DNA of 64,000 nt, from positions 1,426,001 through 1,490,000 of the forward strand of contig OY781043.1 of NCBI GenBank assembly GCA_963676165.1. Reading direction: 5' to 3'. The position numbers and the translations under genes are program-made. The notes under the pieces are model-generated. The model was not told the origin of the DNA. It made no database searches and was given only the letters and a program-made list of their open reading frames with translations. Positions 1 through 8,908 of this stretch are shown here, in pieces; the stretch's first letter is position 1, and every line of letters begins with the position of its first letter. Source of the DNA: JAQIBY01 sp963676165. GTDB taxonomy: Bacteria; Bacteroidota; Bacteroidia; Bacteroidales; ML635J-15.

Positions 1-827
1 CCATTCAAAATGCTGAGCGAATTCAGTCTGAAAGATTAGCTTATGAAAACCGTATCGGAAAACAAAAATTTCGATTTGCTATTGCATTGTTTTCTTTGAT
101 ACTCGTTGTATTGCTCGCAATTTTTATAATTTCTTACAGTCGAAACAAACAGAAAGTGCGGAATGCTGCTTTGGAAAGAAAATCTGCAGAGATTGAAACC
201 AGTTTGTTACGTGCCCAGATGAATCCTCATTTCATTTTTAATTCCATGAATTCCATTCAAAATTTTATTGGCAAAAATGATGGTTTACAGGCAGAAAGGT
301 ATTTGGCAAAATTTGCAAAGCTTATTCGATTGATTTTAGATAATTCATCAAAGAGTTTTGTTCCGCTTGAAGATGAGATTGCTTTAATAGAGAATTATTT
401 AGAAATTGAAACGCTGAGACTTGATGGTAAATTGTCGTATGAAATATCAATTTCAGACCATCTTAATGCTGACGATATTTTAATCCCATCTATGTTAATT
501 CAACCATATGTGGAAAATGCAATTTTGCATGGAATCGTGCCAAAGGATGGGAATGGTAATATACGAGTTGTTATTAGGGAAGGAGTTGACTCTAATTGTT
601 TAAATGTGCTGGTTGAAGACGATGGAATAGGGCGAAAGGCATCTCAAGATAGAAAACAAATAACAAAACATAAATCCGTGGGGATGCGAATTACCAAAGA
701 CCGTTTGGCTCTTTTGTCAAAACATGAACAATCTAAAGCCAGTGTTCATGTGGAAGATATTATTGAAAACGGAAAACTGTATGGAACACGTGTTGAAATT
801 GTTTTGCCAATTAAAAATGATTTTTAG
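1..827 (+). CDS. LytS-type sensor histidine kinase (5' end outside window)
   Basis: The reading frame is open from base 3 to the stop at 825-827, so the N-terminus lies left of the window. The visible part has a charged helix, one membrane-spanning segment (coded by about 70-135), a short coiled coil, then a His_kinase domain with the phospho-acceptor motif NPHFIFNSMNSIQ and an HATPase domain (N box PYVENAILHGI, G box DDGIGR). This is the YehU/LytS family, which phosphorylates LytTR response regulators. The partner gene follows after 2 bp. The missing part is probably a periplasmic sensor, often TPR repeats in this family; that is an inference. Confidence 0.93.
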   Translation, partial: IQNAERIQSERLAYENRIGKQKFRFAIALFSLILVVLLAIFIISYSRNKQKVRNAALERKSAEIETSLLRAQMNPHFIFNSMNSIQNFIGKNDGLQAERYLAKFAKLIRLILDNSSKSFVPLEDEIALIENYLEIETLRLDGKLSYEISISDHLNADDILIPSMLIQPYVENAILHGIVPKDGNGNIRVVIREGVDSNCLNVLVEDDGIGRKASQDRKQITKHKSVGMRITKDRLALLSKHEQSKASVHVEDIIENGKLYGTRVEIVLPIKNDF

Positions 828-829
828 CT

Positions 830-1564
830 ATGATAAAAACGGTTGTAATTGATGATGAATCTGCTGGAAGAGGTGTAGTGCTGCAGAATTTAGATCGCTA
901 TTTTAAAGAGGAAGTGGAGATTGTTGGTGAAGCAGATTCAGTGAAGTCTGGAGTGATGCTAATCAATAAAATTAAGCCTCAGCTCGTATTTCTTGATATT
1001 CAAATGCAAGATGGAACAGGTTTTGACTTGTTGGATATGCTCCCTTCCATAGATTTTGCTTTGGTCTTTGTTACATCATACGACCAATATGCAATTCGAG
1101 CCATTCGATACTCTGCCTTAGATTATATCTTGAAACCTGTTGATCCTGATGAGTTTCAGACAGCAGTTCAATCGGCAATTGAAAAACTTCAACACGAATT
1201 GCCCATTGCTCAAGTTAACAACTTAAAGGATGAAAATCAACGCTTTAATAAATTAGCTTTGCCTTCACAGGAAGGGGTTTATATGGTAAATATTGAGGAT
1301 ATTATCCGTTGTGAATCTGATAATAACTATACCAGGTTTTATCTCTTAGGTGGGAAGAAGTATTTAGTAAGTCGAACACTTAAAGAGTATGATGAAATCC
1401 TGTCTGATCGGCAATTTTGTCGTGTGCATAAATCTCATTTAATAAACCTTAACCAAGTTGTAAAGTATGTGCCAGGTGAAGGTGGTTACTTGATCTTGAC
1501 CGAAGAGCACAAAGTTGATGTCAGTCGTCGAAGAAAGGAAGACTTGCTGAAACGATTACTCTAA
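830..1564 (+). CDS. LytTR-family response regulator
   Basis: A receiver domain at residues 3-115 has the acidic pair DDE near the start and the phospho-acceptor Asp at about 56 (VFLDIQM). A LytTR DNA-binding domain occupies about 140-240. Family members bind pairs of roughly 9-bp direct repeats spaced by about one helical turn. The ATG is 2 bp after the stop of the kinase gene, so the two are almost surely cotranscribed and form a cognate pair. A matching direct repeat lies just downstream (1587-1621), so the next genes are its most obvious targets. Confidence 0.95.
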   Translation: MIKTVVIDDESAGRGVVLQNLDRYFKEEVEIVGEADSVKSGVMLINKIKPQLVFLDIQMQDGTGFDLLDMLPSIDFALVFVTSYDQYAIRAIRYSALDYILKPVDPDEFQTAVQSAIEKLQHELPIAQVNNLKDENQRFNKLALPSQEGVYMVNIEDIIRCESDNNYTRFYLLGGKKYLVSRTLKEYDEILSDRQFCRVHKSHLINLNQVVKYVPGEGGYLILTEEHKVDVSRRRKEDLLKRLL

Positions 1565-1586
1565 TACTCTATTTTTAGATACTTCT

Positions 1587-1621
1587 TTACCGTTCCCTCA
1601 GTGAGGCTTACCGTTCCCTCA
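1587..1621 (+). promoter_or_regulatory. Candidate LytTR-box direct repeat
   Basis: The 14-mer TTACCGTTCCCTCA occurs at 1587-1600 and again, perfectly, at 1608-1621, a 21-bp period (two helical turns). ACCGTT matches the core of LytTR/AlgR-type sites. It lies between the response regulator gene and the secreted-protein gene at 1685. Assignment as the operator of this regulator is inference. Confidence 0.6.
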
Positions 1622-1684
1622 TTATGCATTGTGGAATGTAAAATGTCGCCGTAGTTTTGGTGTGAAAATCAAAATATCAATACT

Positions 1685-2167
1685 ATGAAAACATTACAAT
1701 TGCACATGCTAATTCTCGGAATTGTTTTAAGTGCATCCAGTTTAAAGAGTCAGGAGTTAATTTCTGCCGCAGCTGGACATGCTAACGTGAACAATCACCA
1801 AATTAGTTGGTCTTTGGGTGAAACCATGACTGAAACTATGATTGCTGGAGATATTGTGTTAACACAAGGTTTCCATCAGGACTTTTATCAAATTACCACT
1901 GTCTTTGAAACAGAAGATGCAAGTTTGAAATTGGATGTTTATCCAAACCCAACAACGCAATATTTGCATTTGCGCAAAACAGAAAACTCTAATCCTGTGC
2001 GCTACTATCTGTATGATCTCAGTGGGAAACTTATGAAAACAGGCTTGATTCATCAAGGTGACTATACCTTGGACTTACGGGCATATCAAGCAGGTAATTT
2101 TATCCTGAGGCTTCATTCCTCAGAAGGGGAGTTGCTCAAGTCTTATCAAATTGTCAAAGTGAAATAA
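1685..2167 (+). CDS. Small secreted protein with T9SS sorting domain
   Basis: 160 residues: an N-terminal signal peptide (MKTLQLHMLILGIVLSASS), a short central region (HQISWSLGETMTET, typical of small T9SS-tagged proteins) and a C-terminal type A T9SS sorting domain starting at YPNPTTQYL with the LYDLSGKL strand and a final lysine-rich turn. The mature part is too small for an enzyme. It precedes the repeat-containing gene at 2186 by 18 bp, so the two probably form one transcript, plausibly controlled by the LytTR box upstream. No specific function can be assigned. Confidence 0.85.
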   Translation: MKTLQLHMLILGIVLSASSLKSQELISAAAGHANVNNHQISWSLGETMTETMIAGDIVLTQGFHQDFYQITTVFETEDASLKLDVYPNPTTQYLHLRKTENSNPVRYYLYDLSGKLMKTGLIHQGDYTLDLRAYQAGNFILRLHSSEGELLKSYQIVKVK

Positions 2168-2185
2168 CTTAAAAAATCTATAGCT

Positions 2186-4150
2186 ATGAAAACAAACATT
2201 TTAACCATTTTATTCGCATGTTTCCTTTCATTAGGATTATTTGCGCAAACAAGCGGTTTCAAATATCAAGCTGTCGTAAGAAATGCCGATGGTGAAATTG
2301 AAACAAATGCAAACATTAATTTTAAATTTTCAATTGCTCAGGGTGATGCCTTTACTCTTGTGTATTCAGAAGAGCAAAGTATTACCACCAATGATTACGG
2401 ACTAGTTACTCTTACAGTCGGAGAGGGAACAGTGCTTTCTGGGGATTTTGAAACCATCGATTGGGCAGCCGATACACACACTTTGGATGTAGAAGTTGAT
2501 TTGAATGATGGAAATGGGTATCAACTCATGGGCTCGTCAGAATTGCTGCCAGTACCTTACGCTATGCATGCAATGACTGCAGAAAATGTCAATAATGATC
2601 AGGTGAATGATGCTGATGCCGATCCAACAAACGAAATTCAGGATTTGCAATTGTCAGGAAACGTATTGAGCATTACAGGAAATGCAGATGCTACAGAAGT
2701 TGATTTGTCTCCATTCATGGGAACCAATACAGACGAACAAAATTTGAACTTGTCAGGAAACACGCTCAGTATCAGCAATGGAAACTCCGTTGATTTAGCA
2801 CCATTTATGGATGATACCGATACACAACTTAGCGAAGCTGAAGTAGATGCTTATGTATCCAATAATGGTTATTTAACTGCAGAGGCAGATGGTGATGATA
2901 CCAATGAAATTCAGGATTTAAACTTGAATGGAAACATTCTAACCATTACCAACAACGGCACTGCAACAGAAATTGACTTAAGTGCATATTTAGATGATAC
3001 CGATACACAACTTAGCGAAGCTGAAGTAGATGCTTATGTATCAAACAATGGTTATTTAACTGCAGAGGCAGATGGTGATGATACCAATGAAATTCAGGAT
3101 TTAAGCTTGAATGGAGACATTCTAACCATTACCAACAACGGCACTGCAACAGAAATTGACTTAAGTGCATATTTAGATGATACCGATACACAACTTAGCG
3201 AAGCTGAAGTAGATGCTTATGTAGCCAACAATGGTTACTTAACTGCTGAGGCAGATGGTGATGATACCAATGAACTTCAATCTTTAAGCTTGGTTGGAAA
3301 TACACTTTCAATTTCTGACGGGAACAATGTCGAATTAGATTTGTCAGATTCAGATTGGACAATTAATAGTACTAGCTTGCAGTCATACAGAGATACTGTA
3401 AAAATTGGTGTTAATCCTTCAACTGATGCTTCTTTGCAAGTTGGTGCAGGTACCGATGCGAATATTCATATGGGAGGAAATGTTAACCGTTATGCAGATA
3501 TTGATTTTGATTATACTATGGATGATCTTGTCTTGTCTGTCTATGGATATTCATCAGCTGTGAAATTTGAATTTGAAGGTGCTGATGCAATGGTTGTGTC
3601 TCCATACCGAGTGGTTGTGAATACTGATTTTGTACTTCAAGACGGAACAGAAGGAACAGGAAAAGTATTAACTTCTGATTACACAGGAAACGCAACATGG
3701 CAGGAACTTCCAGAACCTGAACTGAAGTATTATTCTGTGGATCGAATGAGTTTCGGTGATGCTGTAATTGAAAGCACAATTGATGATACATATGTTAAAT
3801 TAAAAGATGTTGGAACATTTACCAAAGTGCATGAAGATACGGATGTTGAAATTGAATTTTTTGGACTTCTTTCTGCGGCTAATTTAGTTGGTAATTTTGT
3901 GAAGTTTCAAATTCGTGTGGATGACAATTATACTCCAACAGGACTTGGTGAATATAATATGCTTTCTCACATGGCAGATGGAAACCGCTATCAAGAAAAC
4001 TTTACATCTTTTTGGAATTACTTGTCTGCAGGTGAACATACTATAAGTATTTGGGTAAAAACATCTCTTTATGGTAGTGCTGAGGATGTTTCTGTGAATT
4101 TAGGAAACTTTGGCGCATTTTTCAAAATTACTGAATACACGAATGATTAA
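2186..4150 (+). CDS. Large secreted repeat protein, fibre-like
   Basis: 654 residues with a signal peptide (MKTNILTILFACFLSLGLFAQ). The N-terminal region (FKYQAVVRNADG to SELLPVPYAMHAM, about residues 25-130) is a module common in Bacteroidota surface proteins resembling phage-tail/collagen-like fibres. The middle contains DTNEIQDL and IDLSAYL repeats, including 61-residue tandem copies. The C-terminal 200 residues look like a beta-sandwich. No T9SS domain is seen. It follows the T9SS-tagged gene at 1685 and ends before a strong terminator. A surface adhesin or matrix role is only an inference. Confidence 0.8.
   Translation: MKTNILTILFACFLSLGLFAQTSGFKYQAVVRNADGEIETNANINFKFSIAQGDAFTLVYSEEQSITTNDYGLVTLTVGEGTVLSGDFETIDWAADTHTLDVEVDLNDGNGYQLMGSSELLPVPYAMHAMTAENVNNDQVNDADADPTNEIQDLQLSGNVLSITGNADATEVDLSPFMGTNTDEQNLNLSGNTLSISNGNSVDLAPFMDDTDTQLSEAEVDAYVSNNGYLTAEADGDDTNEIQDLNLNGNILTITNNGTATEIDLSAYLDDTDTQLSEAEVDAYVSNNGYLTAEADGDDTNEIQDLSLNGDILTITNNGTATEIDLSAYLDDTDTQLSEAEVDAYVANNGYLTAEADGDDTNELQSLSLVGNTLSISDGNNVELDLSDSDWTINSTSLQSYRDTVKIGVNPSTDASLQVGAGTDANIHMGGNVNRYADIDFDYTMDDLVLSVYGYSSAVKFEFEGADAMVVSPYRVVVNTDFVLQDGTEGTGKVLTSDYTGNATWQELPEPELKYYSVDRMSFGDAVIESTIDDTYVKLKDVGTFTKVHEDTDVEIEFFGLLSAANLVGNFVKFQIRVDDNYTPTGLGEYNMLSHMADGNRYQENFTSFWNYLSAGEHTISIWVKTSLYGSAEDVSVNLGNFGAFFKITEYTND
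2811..3273 (+). repeat. 183-bp in-frame tandem repeat
   Basis: The motif starting ATGATACCGATACACAACTT begins at 2811, 2994 and 3177, exactly 183 bp apart (61 codons). The first two units are complete and the third partial. The units are nearly identical in DNA, which points to recent expansion or gene conversion. The unit encodes a segment running from DDTDTQLSEAEVDAY to IDLSAYL. Confidence 0.95.
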
Positions 4151-4194
4151 AACCTCCTAATACACCCAAATCAACATGTGCATTCCGCACAACT

Positions 4195-4224
4195 AAGCGC
4201 TCTGGCCCTCCAGAGCGCTTTTTC
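4195..4224 (+). terminator. Rho-independent terminator
   Basis: Perfect 11-bp stem AAGCGCTCTGG / CCAGAGCGCTT with loop CCCT, followed by a T run; 45 bp after the stop of the fibre-like gene. Confidence 0.92.
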
Positions 4225-4373
4225 TATAAAAATAGTACATATGATGTGATGGTAAAATTCTTGATTGATAGTGTGATAGTTCTTTTAATATAGGCTTTGA
4301 TATGATATGGACGACAATCAATTTATTTTGTGATAAATTTCTTAATTTTGGTTAATTGGATAAGTCTCTTTTT

Positions 4374-6773
4374 ATGTCAGAATGTGCATCAAATAATCAG
4401 GAAAATTTAGCTTTAAAACAACGTATTAAAGCTCTTGAGAGAGAAGTTAAGATGCTTAAGTCTCAAAAAACTGAGATAAGTGTACATGAAAAACTTCTCG
4501 TGAAAAGTGAAAGTCAGTATCGTTCTATCTTTGAAAATACTGGAACTGCCATTGTTATCATTGAAGAAAATAAGATAATTTCCCTTGTTAATACTCAATT
4601 TTTACGTTTGACAGGCTACAATATTGATGAAATTGAAGGAAAGCTAAAGTGGACCTACTTTATTCATGAAAATGATGTGGATTTTATGAAAGAGCAGCAT
4701 GTGCTACGAAGACAAAATCCGGGTGAGGCTAAATCAAACTACCAATTTCGATTAATTACAAAAAGTGGTGATGTTCAGCATATTACTTTGCAGATAGGAA
4801 TTATTGAGGGAACCAAACAAAGTATTGCTTCGTTAATTGATATCACTGAGATTAAAGATATTGAAAAATCATTAAAGCAATCCGAATCGAAATACCGTCT
4901 TCTCGTTGAAAATCAAACAGATTTAATTGTAAAAGTTGATACTCAGGGGAAATTTCTTTTTGTTAGTCCTTCTTATTGCAAGACTTTTGGAAAAACATCT
5001 GAAGAACTCCTTGGCAATTCTTTCTTGCCTCTTGTTCATGAGGATGACAGAGAGTACACAGAAGAAAAAATGAAAGCTTTGTTTAAGCCTCCTTATTATG
5101 TGAAGTTAGAGCAGCGTGCTTTAACTGTTGATGGTTGGAGATGGTTTTCCTGGACGGATACGGCTGTACTTGATGAAAATGGGCAAGTGTCAAAAATTAT
5201 TGGTGTAGGGAGTGATATTACTGCAGAAAAGCAAGCGGAATTGAAGCTGATCGAAAACGAACGTCTAATGACGTCAATGATTTTAAATTTGCCAGGTTAT
5301 GTTTATCGTTGTGAATTTGATGATTTTTGGACGATGCGCTTCATCTCATCTCAATGCGAAGAAATTATTGGTTATATTCCTGAAGACTTTGTTAATAATA
5401 GTATGAAATCATACAATGATATTATTCTTGCTGAAGATAGACAAAAGGTCTTTGATGATTGGGAATATGCAGTTCAAAACAAAACTGTTTATGAAGGTGA
5501 ATACCGTATTCGTACCAAGCAAAATCAAATAAAATGGTTGTGGGAGAGAGGAGTGGGCGTATATAATTCCAACGGAGATCTTTTGTATCTGGAAGGTTAT
5601 GTGGACGAAATAACTCACATTAAATCATTGATAAATGAGATATCTAAATCAAAAAAAGAAGCAGAAGAGGCTGATCGACTAAAAACGGCCTTTCTTGCCA
5701 ATATGAGTCATGAAATTCGTACTCCTATGAATGGAATATTAGGCTTCATTGACTTGCTTGGTGATAAGGATTTATCATCTGAAGAACGCTCTTCGTATTT
5801 AGGAATGATTGCTTTGAGTGCTAGTCGTTTGCAACAAACTGTAGATGATATTATTACGATTTCGCGTTTGGAAACCGGAGGCATTGAATTGTTTGTAAGT
5901 TCTTTCAATTTGAAAAATGCTGTCAAAACAATAATTCCGGAAATCGAAGCACTGTCTCAAAACAAAAACATCATCTTTTCTATGCTTTGTGATGAAAGTG
6001 TTATGTATGATCAAATTATTCATAGCGATCAAGAAAAGGTGAAATCTGTCTTGCGGAAGATTTTGCATAATGCCGTGAAATATACAGAAAAAGGTGAAAT
6101 CGTGTTGAGTTGTACGAAAGTGTATGACTTTTTTGAATTTGTCATTAGTGATACCGGAATTGGAATTGAAAAGGTACGTGAACATACTGTTTTTGAGCGA
6201 TTTGTTCAGGTTGATATCGAGGATGAAAATGCTTTTCAGGGAGTAGGATTAGGCATGCCGATTGCCAAAGCTTATGTTGAAATGCTTGGGGGTGAAATCT
6301 GGTTTAAATCGGTTGAAGGGGCGGGAACAGAATTCCATTTTACTTTGCCTGTTAATATTGAAGATCATGTCGATGTGAAAAATGTACATATATTCAATTC
6401 AAAAAAAGCACAGAAATTGAAAATACTCATTGTGGAAGATGATGAAACATCTGTGAAGTATTTAAAAGTGCTGTTGGATGATTATATTGGAGAGGTTCAT
6501 GTAGTTGCAAACGGAGCTGATGCTATTTCTGAGGTGCAAAACGCACAGGATTTTGATGTTGTATTTATGGATATTAAATTACCTCGTATGAGTGGATATG
6601 ATGCAACTCGGAAAATACGTGAATTTAATTCTGATGTGCTAATTATTGCTCAGACAGCTTATGCGGTAGCTGGAGATAGAGAAAAAGCCTTGGCTGCTGG
6701 TTGTAACGATTACATAACTAAGCCAATCGCAAAAGATATTCTAGCGCAAATGATGCAACACTATTTTGCATAA
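4374..6773 (+). CDS. Hybrid sensor histidine kinase with three PAS domains
   Basis: A 799-residue protein from the ATG at 4374; an in-frame TTG at 4356 is possible but less likely. Order: N-terminal coiled coil, three PAS/PAC domains (roughly residues 45-165, 170-290, 295-420), a coiled-coil linker, HisKA with His at about 446 (NMSHEIRTPMNG), HATPase, and a receiver domain with phospho-acceptor Asp at about 733 (VVFMDIKLPRMSG). No membrane segment is visible, so it is probably a cytoplasmic sensor of a small ligand or redox state. It has no DNA-binding output and is monocistronic; the downstream partner is not in the window. Confidence 0.93.
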   Translation: MSECASNNQENLALKQRIKALEREVKMLKSQKTEISVHEKLLVKSESQYRSIFENTGTAIVIIEENKIISLVNTQFLRLTGYNIDEIEGKLKWTYFIHENDVDFMKEQHVLRRQNPGEAKSNYQFRLITKSGDVQHITLQIGIIEGTKQSIASLIDITEIKDIEKSLKQSESKYRLLVENQTDLIVKVDTQGKFLFVSPSYCKTFGKTSEELLGNSFLPLVHEDDREYTEEKMKALFKPPYYVKLEQRALTVDGWRWFSWTDTAVLDENGQVSKIIGVGSDITAEKQAELKLIENERLMTSMILNLPGYVYRCEFDDFWTMRFISSQCEEIIGYIPEDFVNNSMKSYNDIILAEDRQKVFDDWEYAVQNKTVYEGEYRIRTKQNQIKWLWERGVGVYNSNGDLLYLEGYVDEITHIKSLINEISKSKKEAEEADRLKTAFLANMSHEIRTPMNGILGFIDLLGDKDLSSEERSSYLGMIALSASRLQQTVDDIITISRLETGGIELFVSSFNLKNAVKTIIPEIEALSQNKNIIFSMLCDESVMYDQIIHSDQEKVKSVLRKILHNAVKYTEKGEIVLSCTKVYDFFEFVISDTGIGIEKVREHTVFERFVQVDIEDENAFQGVGLGMPIAKAYVEMLGGEIWFKSVEGAGTEFHFTLPVNIEDHVDVKNVHIFNSKKAQKLKILIVEDDETSVKYLKVLLDDYIGEVHVVANGADAISEVQNAQDFDVVFMDIKLPRMSGYDATRKIREFNSDVLIIAQTAYAVAGDREKALAAGCNDYITKPIAKDILAQMMQHYFA

Positions 6774-6839
6774 GGTTTACAGATTTAGTTTCTTTTTTTT
6801 AAGTCGGATTATGTAACTTTACATCAAATTGGCTAGGCT

Positions 6840-8006
6840 ATGTTTTTGCAAGATATCTCTATATTAAATTTTAAAAACTTTTCGAGCTTTGATGCGGAAT
6901 TCTCACCACGCTTTAATTGTTTCCTTGGAAACAATGGGGTAGGGAAAACCAATTTGATGGATGCAATATATTACATGTCATTTACCAAAAGCCATTTTAA
7001 TGCAATTGATCGGCATAATATCAAGCATAATGAAGATCTTTTTCTCATTCAAGGAAATTATCTGAAAAAAGATGAACCTATAAAGATGCATTGCGGACTT
7101 AAACGTCAAAGTAAAAAGCAAATTAAGTGCAATGGAAAAACTTATGACAAGTTTTCAGATCATATAGGACTTTTACCGCTGGTATTTATCACACCATCCG
7201 ATACCGGTATGATCAAGATGGGTTCTGAGCTAAGGCGGAAATATCTCGATGGGGTGATCTCTCAATACGACAAAGTCTATTTGAAAGAATTGATAAAATA
7301 TAACCGTGCTTTGGAGCAACGTAATGCCCTTCTGAAAACACTTAAGCCTGATAATAGCTACGACGAAGATGCTTTGTTTATTTGGGATGAAAGACTTCAC
7401 CATACAGCGAGTTATATTTTTGAGGAAAGACAAAAAGCTGTCAACGCATTAATCCCCGTGTTTAATGCTTACTACAAAAAAATATCTGGAAATAGAGAGC
7501 AGGTCTCAATTCGTTACAAATCTAAGCTGAAAGAAAAATCTATGATGGATTTGTTGAAAGATTCAAGACGTAGAGATTTTTTCCTTCAATATACAGGCGT
7601 AGGGATTCATCGGGATGATATAGAATTTGAGCTTAATGGATATCCCATCAAACGAACAGGGTCTCAAGGGCAAGAAAAATCATTAATTATTGCGTTGAAA
7701 TTGGCACAGTTTGAGTTTATTTACAATACAACCAATGCGCGACCAATTTTGTTGTTAGATGATGTGTTTGATAAATTAGATGCAAATAGAATTAAGCATA
7801 TTATTGATTTACTGTCAGATGAAAAATATGGACAAGTATTCTTTTCAGATACAAGTATGTCACGTTTACCCGAATTGTTGAAACAAGTCGATGTTGATGT
7901 GCGTATATTTAACATTAAACCACCAACAAGCCATGAGAAAATTAGTGCCAATAATGATTCCGATGCTTCTGATGATGATAAGTCAGACAGCTCTGGGACA
8001 AATTAA
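6840..8006 (+). CDS. recF: DNA replication and repair protein RecF
   Basis: 388 residues with Walker A GNNGVGKT at 30-37, the RecF signature region around GSQGQEKS and a Walker B LLLDDVFDKLD near residue 305. RecF is an SMC-like ATPase that, with RecO and RecR, loads RecA at ssDNA gaps. The C-terminus carries a low-complexity Asp/Ser tail (about 20 residues) whose DNA also encodes, in another frame, the signal peptide of the next gene. It is away from dnaA/dnaN here, which is normal in Bacteroidota. Confidence 0.96.
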   Translation: MFLQDISILNFKNFSSFDAEFSPRFNCFLGNNGVGKTNLMDAIYYMSFTKSHFNAIDRHNIKHNEDLFLIQGNYLKKDEPIKMHCGLKRQSKKQIKCNGKTYDKFSDHIGLLPLVFITPSDTGMIKMGSELRRKYLDGVISQYDKVYLKELIKYNRALEQRNALLKTLKPDNSYDEDALFIWDERLHHTASYIFEERQKAVNALIPVFNAYYKKISGNREQVSIRYKSKLKEKSMMDLLKDSRRRDFFLQYTGVGIHRDDIEFELNGYPIKRTGSQGQEKSLIIALKLAQFEFIYNTTNARPILLLDDVFDKLDANRIKHIIDLLSDEKYGQVFFSDTSMSRLPELLKQVDVDVRIFNIKPPTSHEKISANNDSDASDDDKSDSSGTN

Positions 8007-8373
8007 TTTGCAGGAAACACGCACCAATCTTTTGCAAGGAACTTGGAAGATTGATACCATGTATATTGATTTCGATATGTCCGAAGAAATGTTTGTCTTG
8101 TATCAAGAAAAATTTGAAACAATTAAAGCTGAAACATCCTTTGTGTTTAATGCTGATAGTACATACACGAAAATTTCAAATCAAGCTCCGCGACACGGAA
8201 GATGGAGAATTTCTCCCAATGGAAATATGATTATTATTCAGTTCGAAGATAGTGATGAAATCTCACGCACTCTAATTGATAAATTGGATGAAAACAATCT
8301 GGTTATGATACCGGTAGATAAAAGTGCACAAAATTCACGTGTTGAATTGGTTAAAGCTCAAAACAAAGATTAA
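7933..8373 (+). CDS. Secreted lipocalin-like protein, start overlaps recF
   Basis: 146 residues. The ATG at 7933 is chosen because it gives a clean signal peptide (MRKLVPIMIPMLLMMISQTALG) followed by LQGTWKIDTMYIDF, the N-terminal strand pattern of lipocalin-like proteins of Bacteroidota; an upstream in-frame start at 7891 would spoil the signal peptide. It overlaps recF by 74 bp in a different frame, so translation is probably coupled. The fold call is from the GxW-like strand and the beta-rich pattern; the ligand is unknown. Confidence 0.75.
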   Translation: MRKLVPIMIPMLLMMISQTALGQINLQETRTNLLQGTWKIDTMYIDFDMSEEMFVLYQEKFETIKAETSFVFNADSTYTKISNQAPRHGRWRISPNGNMIIIQFEDSDEISRTLIDKLDENNLVMIPVDKSAQNSRVELVKAQNKD

Positions 8374-8374
8374 G

Positions 8375-8770
8375 ATGTTAATAGCTGTTGATTTTGATGG
8401 AACAATTGTGGAGCATAAGTATCCAGAAATTGGTGAGCCACTCCCGGGAGCATTTGAAACGCTTATTGCTCTTGCTGAAGCTGGACATAAACTTATTTTG
8501 TGGACATATCGTGATGGGCAAGAATTGCAAGATGCTGTTGATTTTTGCTTGGAAAAAGGTTTAATGTTTTATACTGTGAACCAGTCTTATCCTGACGAGG
8601 AGTTCTCACCATACATTTCCAGAAAAATACAAGCTGAACTTTTTATTGACGACAGAAATTTTGGTGGATTCCCCGGTTGGGACAACATAAGACGTGAGTT
8701 GCTTTCTGAAAACTTTACGGATGAAAATAATGTTGAGCCCAGGAAAAAGCGTCGTTTTAAACTTTTTTAG
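8375..8770 (+). CDS. Small HAD-superfamily hydrolase
   Basis: 131 residues from the ATG at 8375, one base after the preceding stop codon; an earlier in-frame start at 8324 lies inside the upstream gene. HAD motif I is VDFDGTIVEH, motif II is in LILWTYRDG, and the acidic motif IV is FIDDRNFGG. No cap domain fits in this length, so it belongs to a minimal HAD group seen in Bacteroides, a phosphatase acting on an unknown, possibly large, substrate. It is likely cotranscribed with recF and the lipocalin-like gene. Confidence 0.85.
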   Translation: MLIAVDFDGTIVEHKYPEIGEPLPGAFETLIALAEAGHKLILWTYRDGQELQDAVDFCLEKGLMFYTVNQSYPDEEFSPYISRKIQAELFIDDRNFGGFPGWDNIRRELLSENFTDENNVEPRKKRRFKLF

Positions 8771-8878
8771 ATCTTTGTTAAAATCCATTTTTAACAGAAT
8801 TCATTTCACTTTACCATATTTTTTAAGATAAAAGCTCGGCTTTTGTCAAAATTTATGCAGCCTTTTGTAAAACTCTTT

Positions 8879-8886
8879 TATCTTTG
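8879..8886 (+). promoter_or_regulatory. -7 promoter box (TAnnTTTG)
   Basis: TATCTTTG at 8879-8886 matches the Bacteroidota -7 consensus exactly, 22 bp before the start codon of the C25 protease gene. No convincing -33 box is seen at the usual spacing. Confidence 0.55.
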
Positions 8887-8908
8887 TTACTGAACTAATA
8901 CATACATC

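Noticed and set aside
2811..3273. Repeat array as CRISPR
   Set aside because: Period of 183 bp, in-frame coding repeats, no short repeat-spacer structure and no cas genes anywhere in the window.
4356..4373. TTG start for the hybrid kinase
   Set aside because: An ATG 18 bp downstream gives a normal N-terminus; the six extra codons add nothing recognisable.
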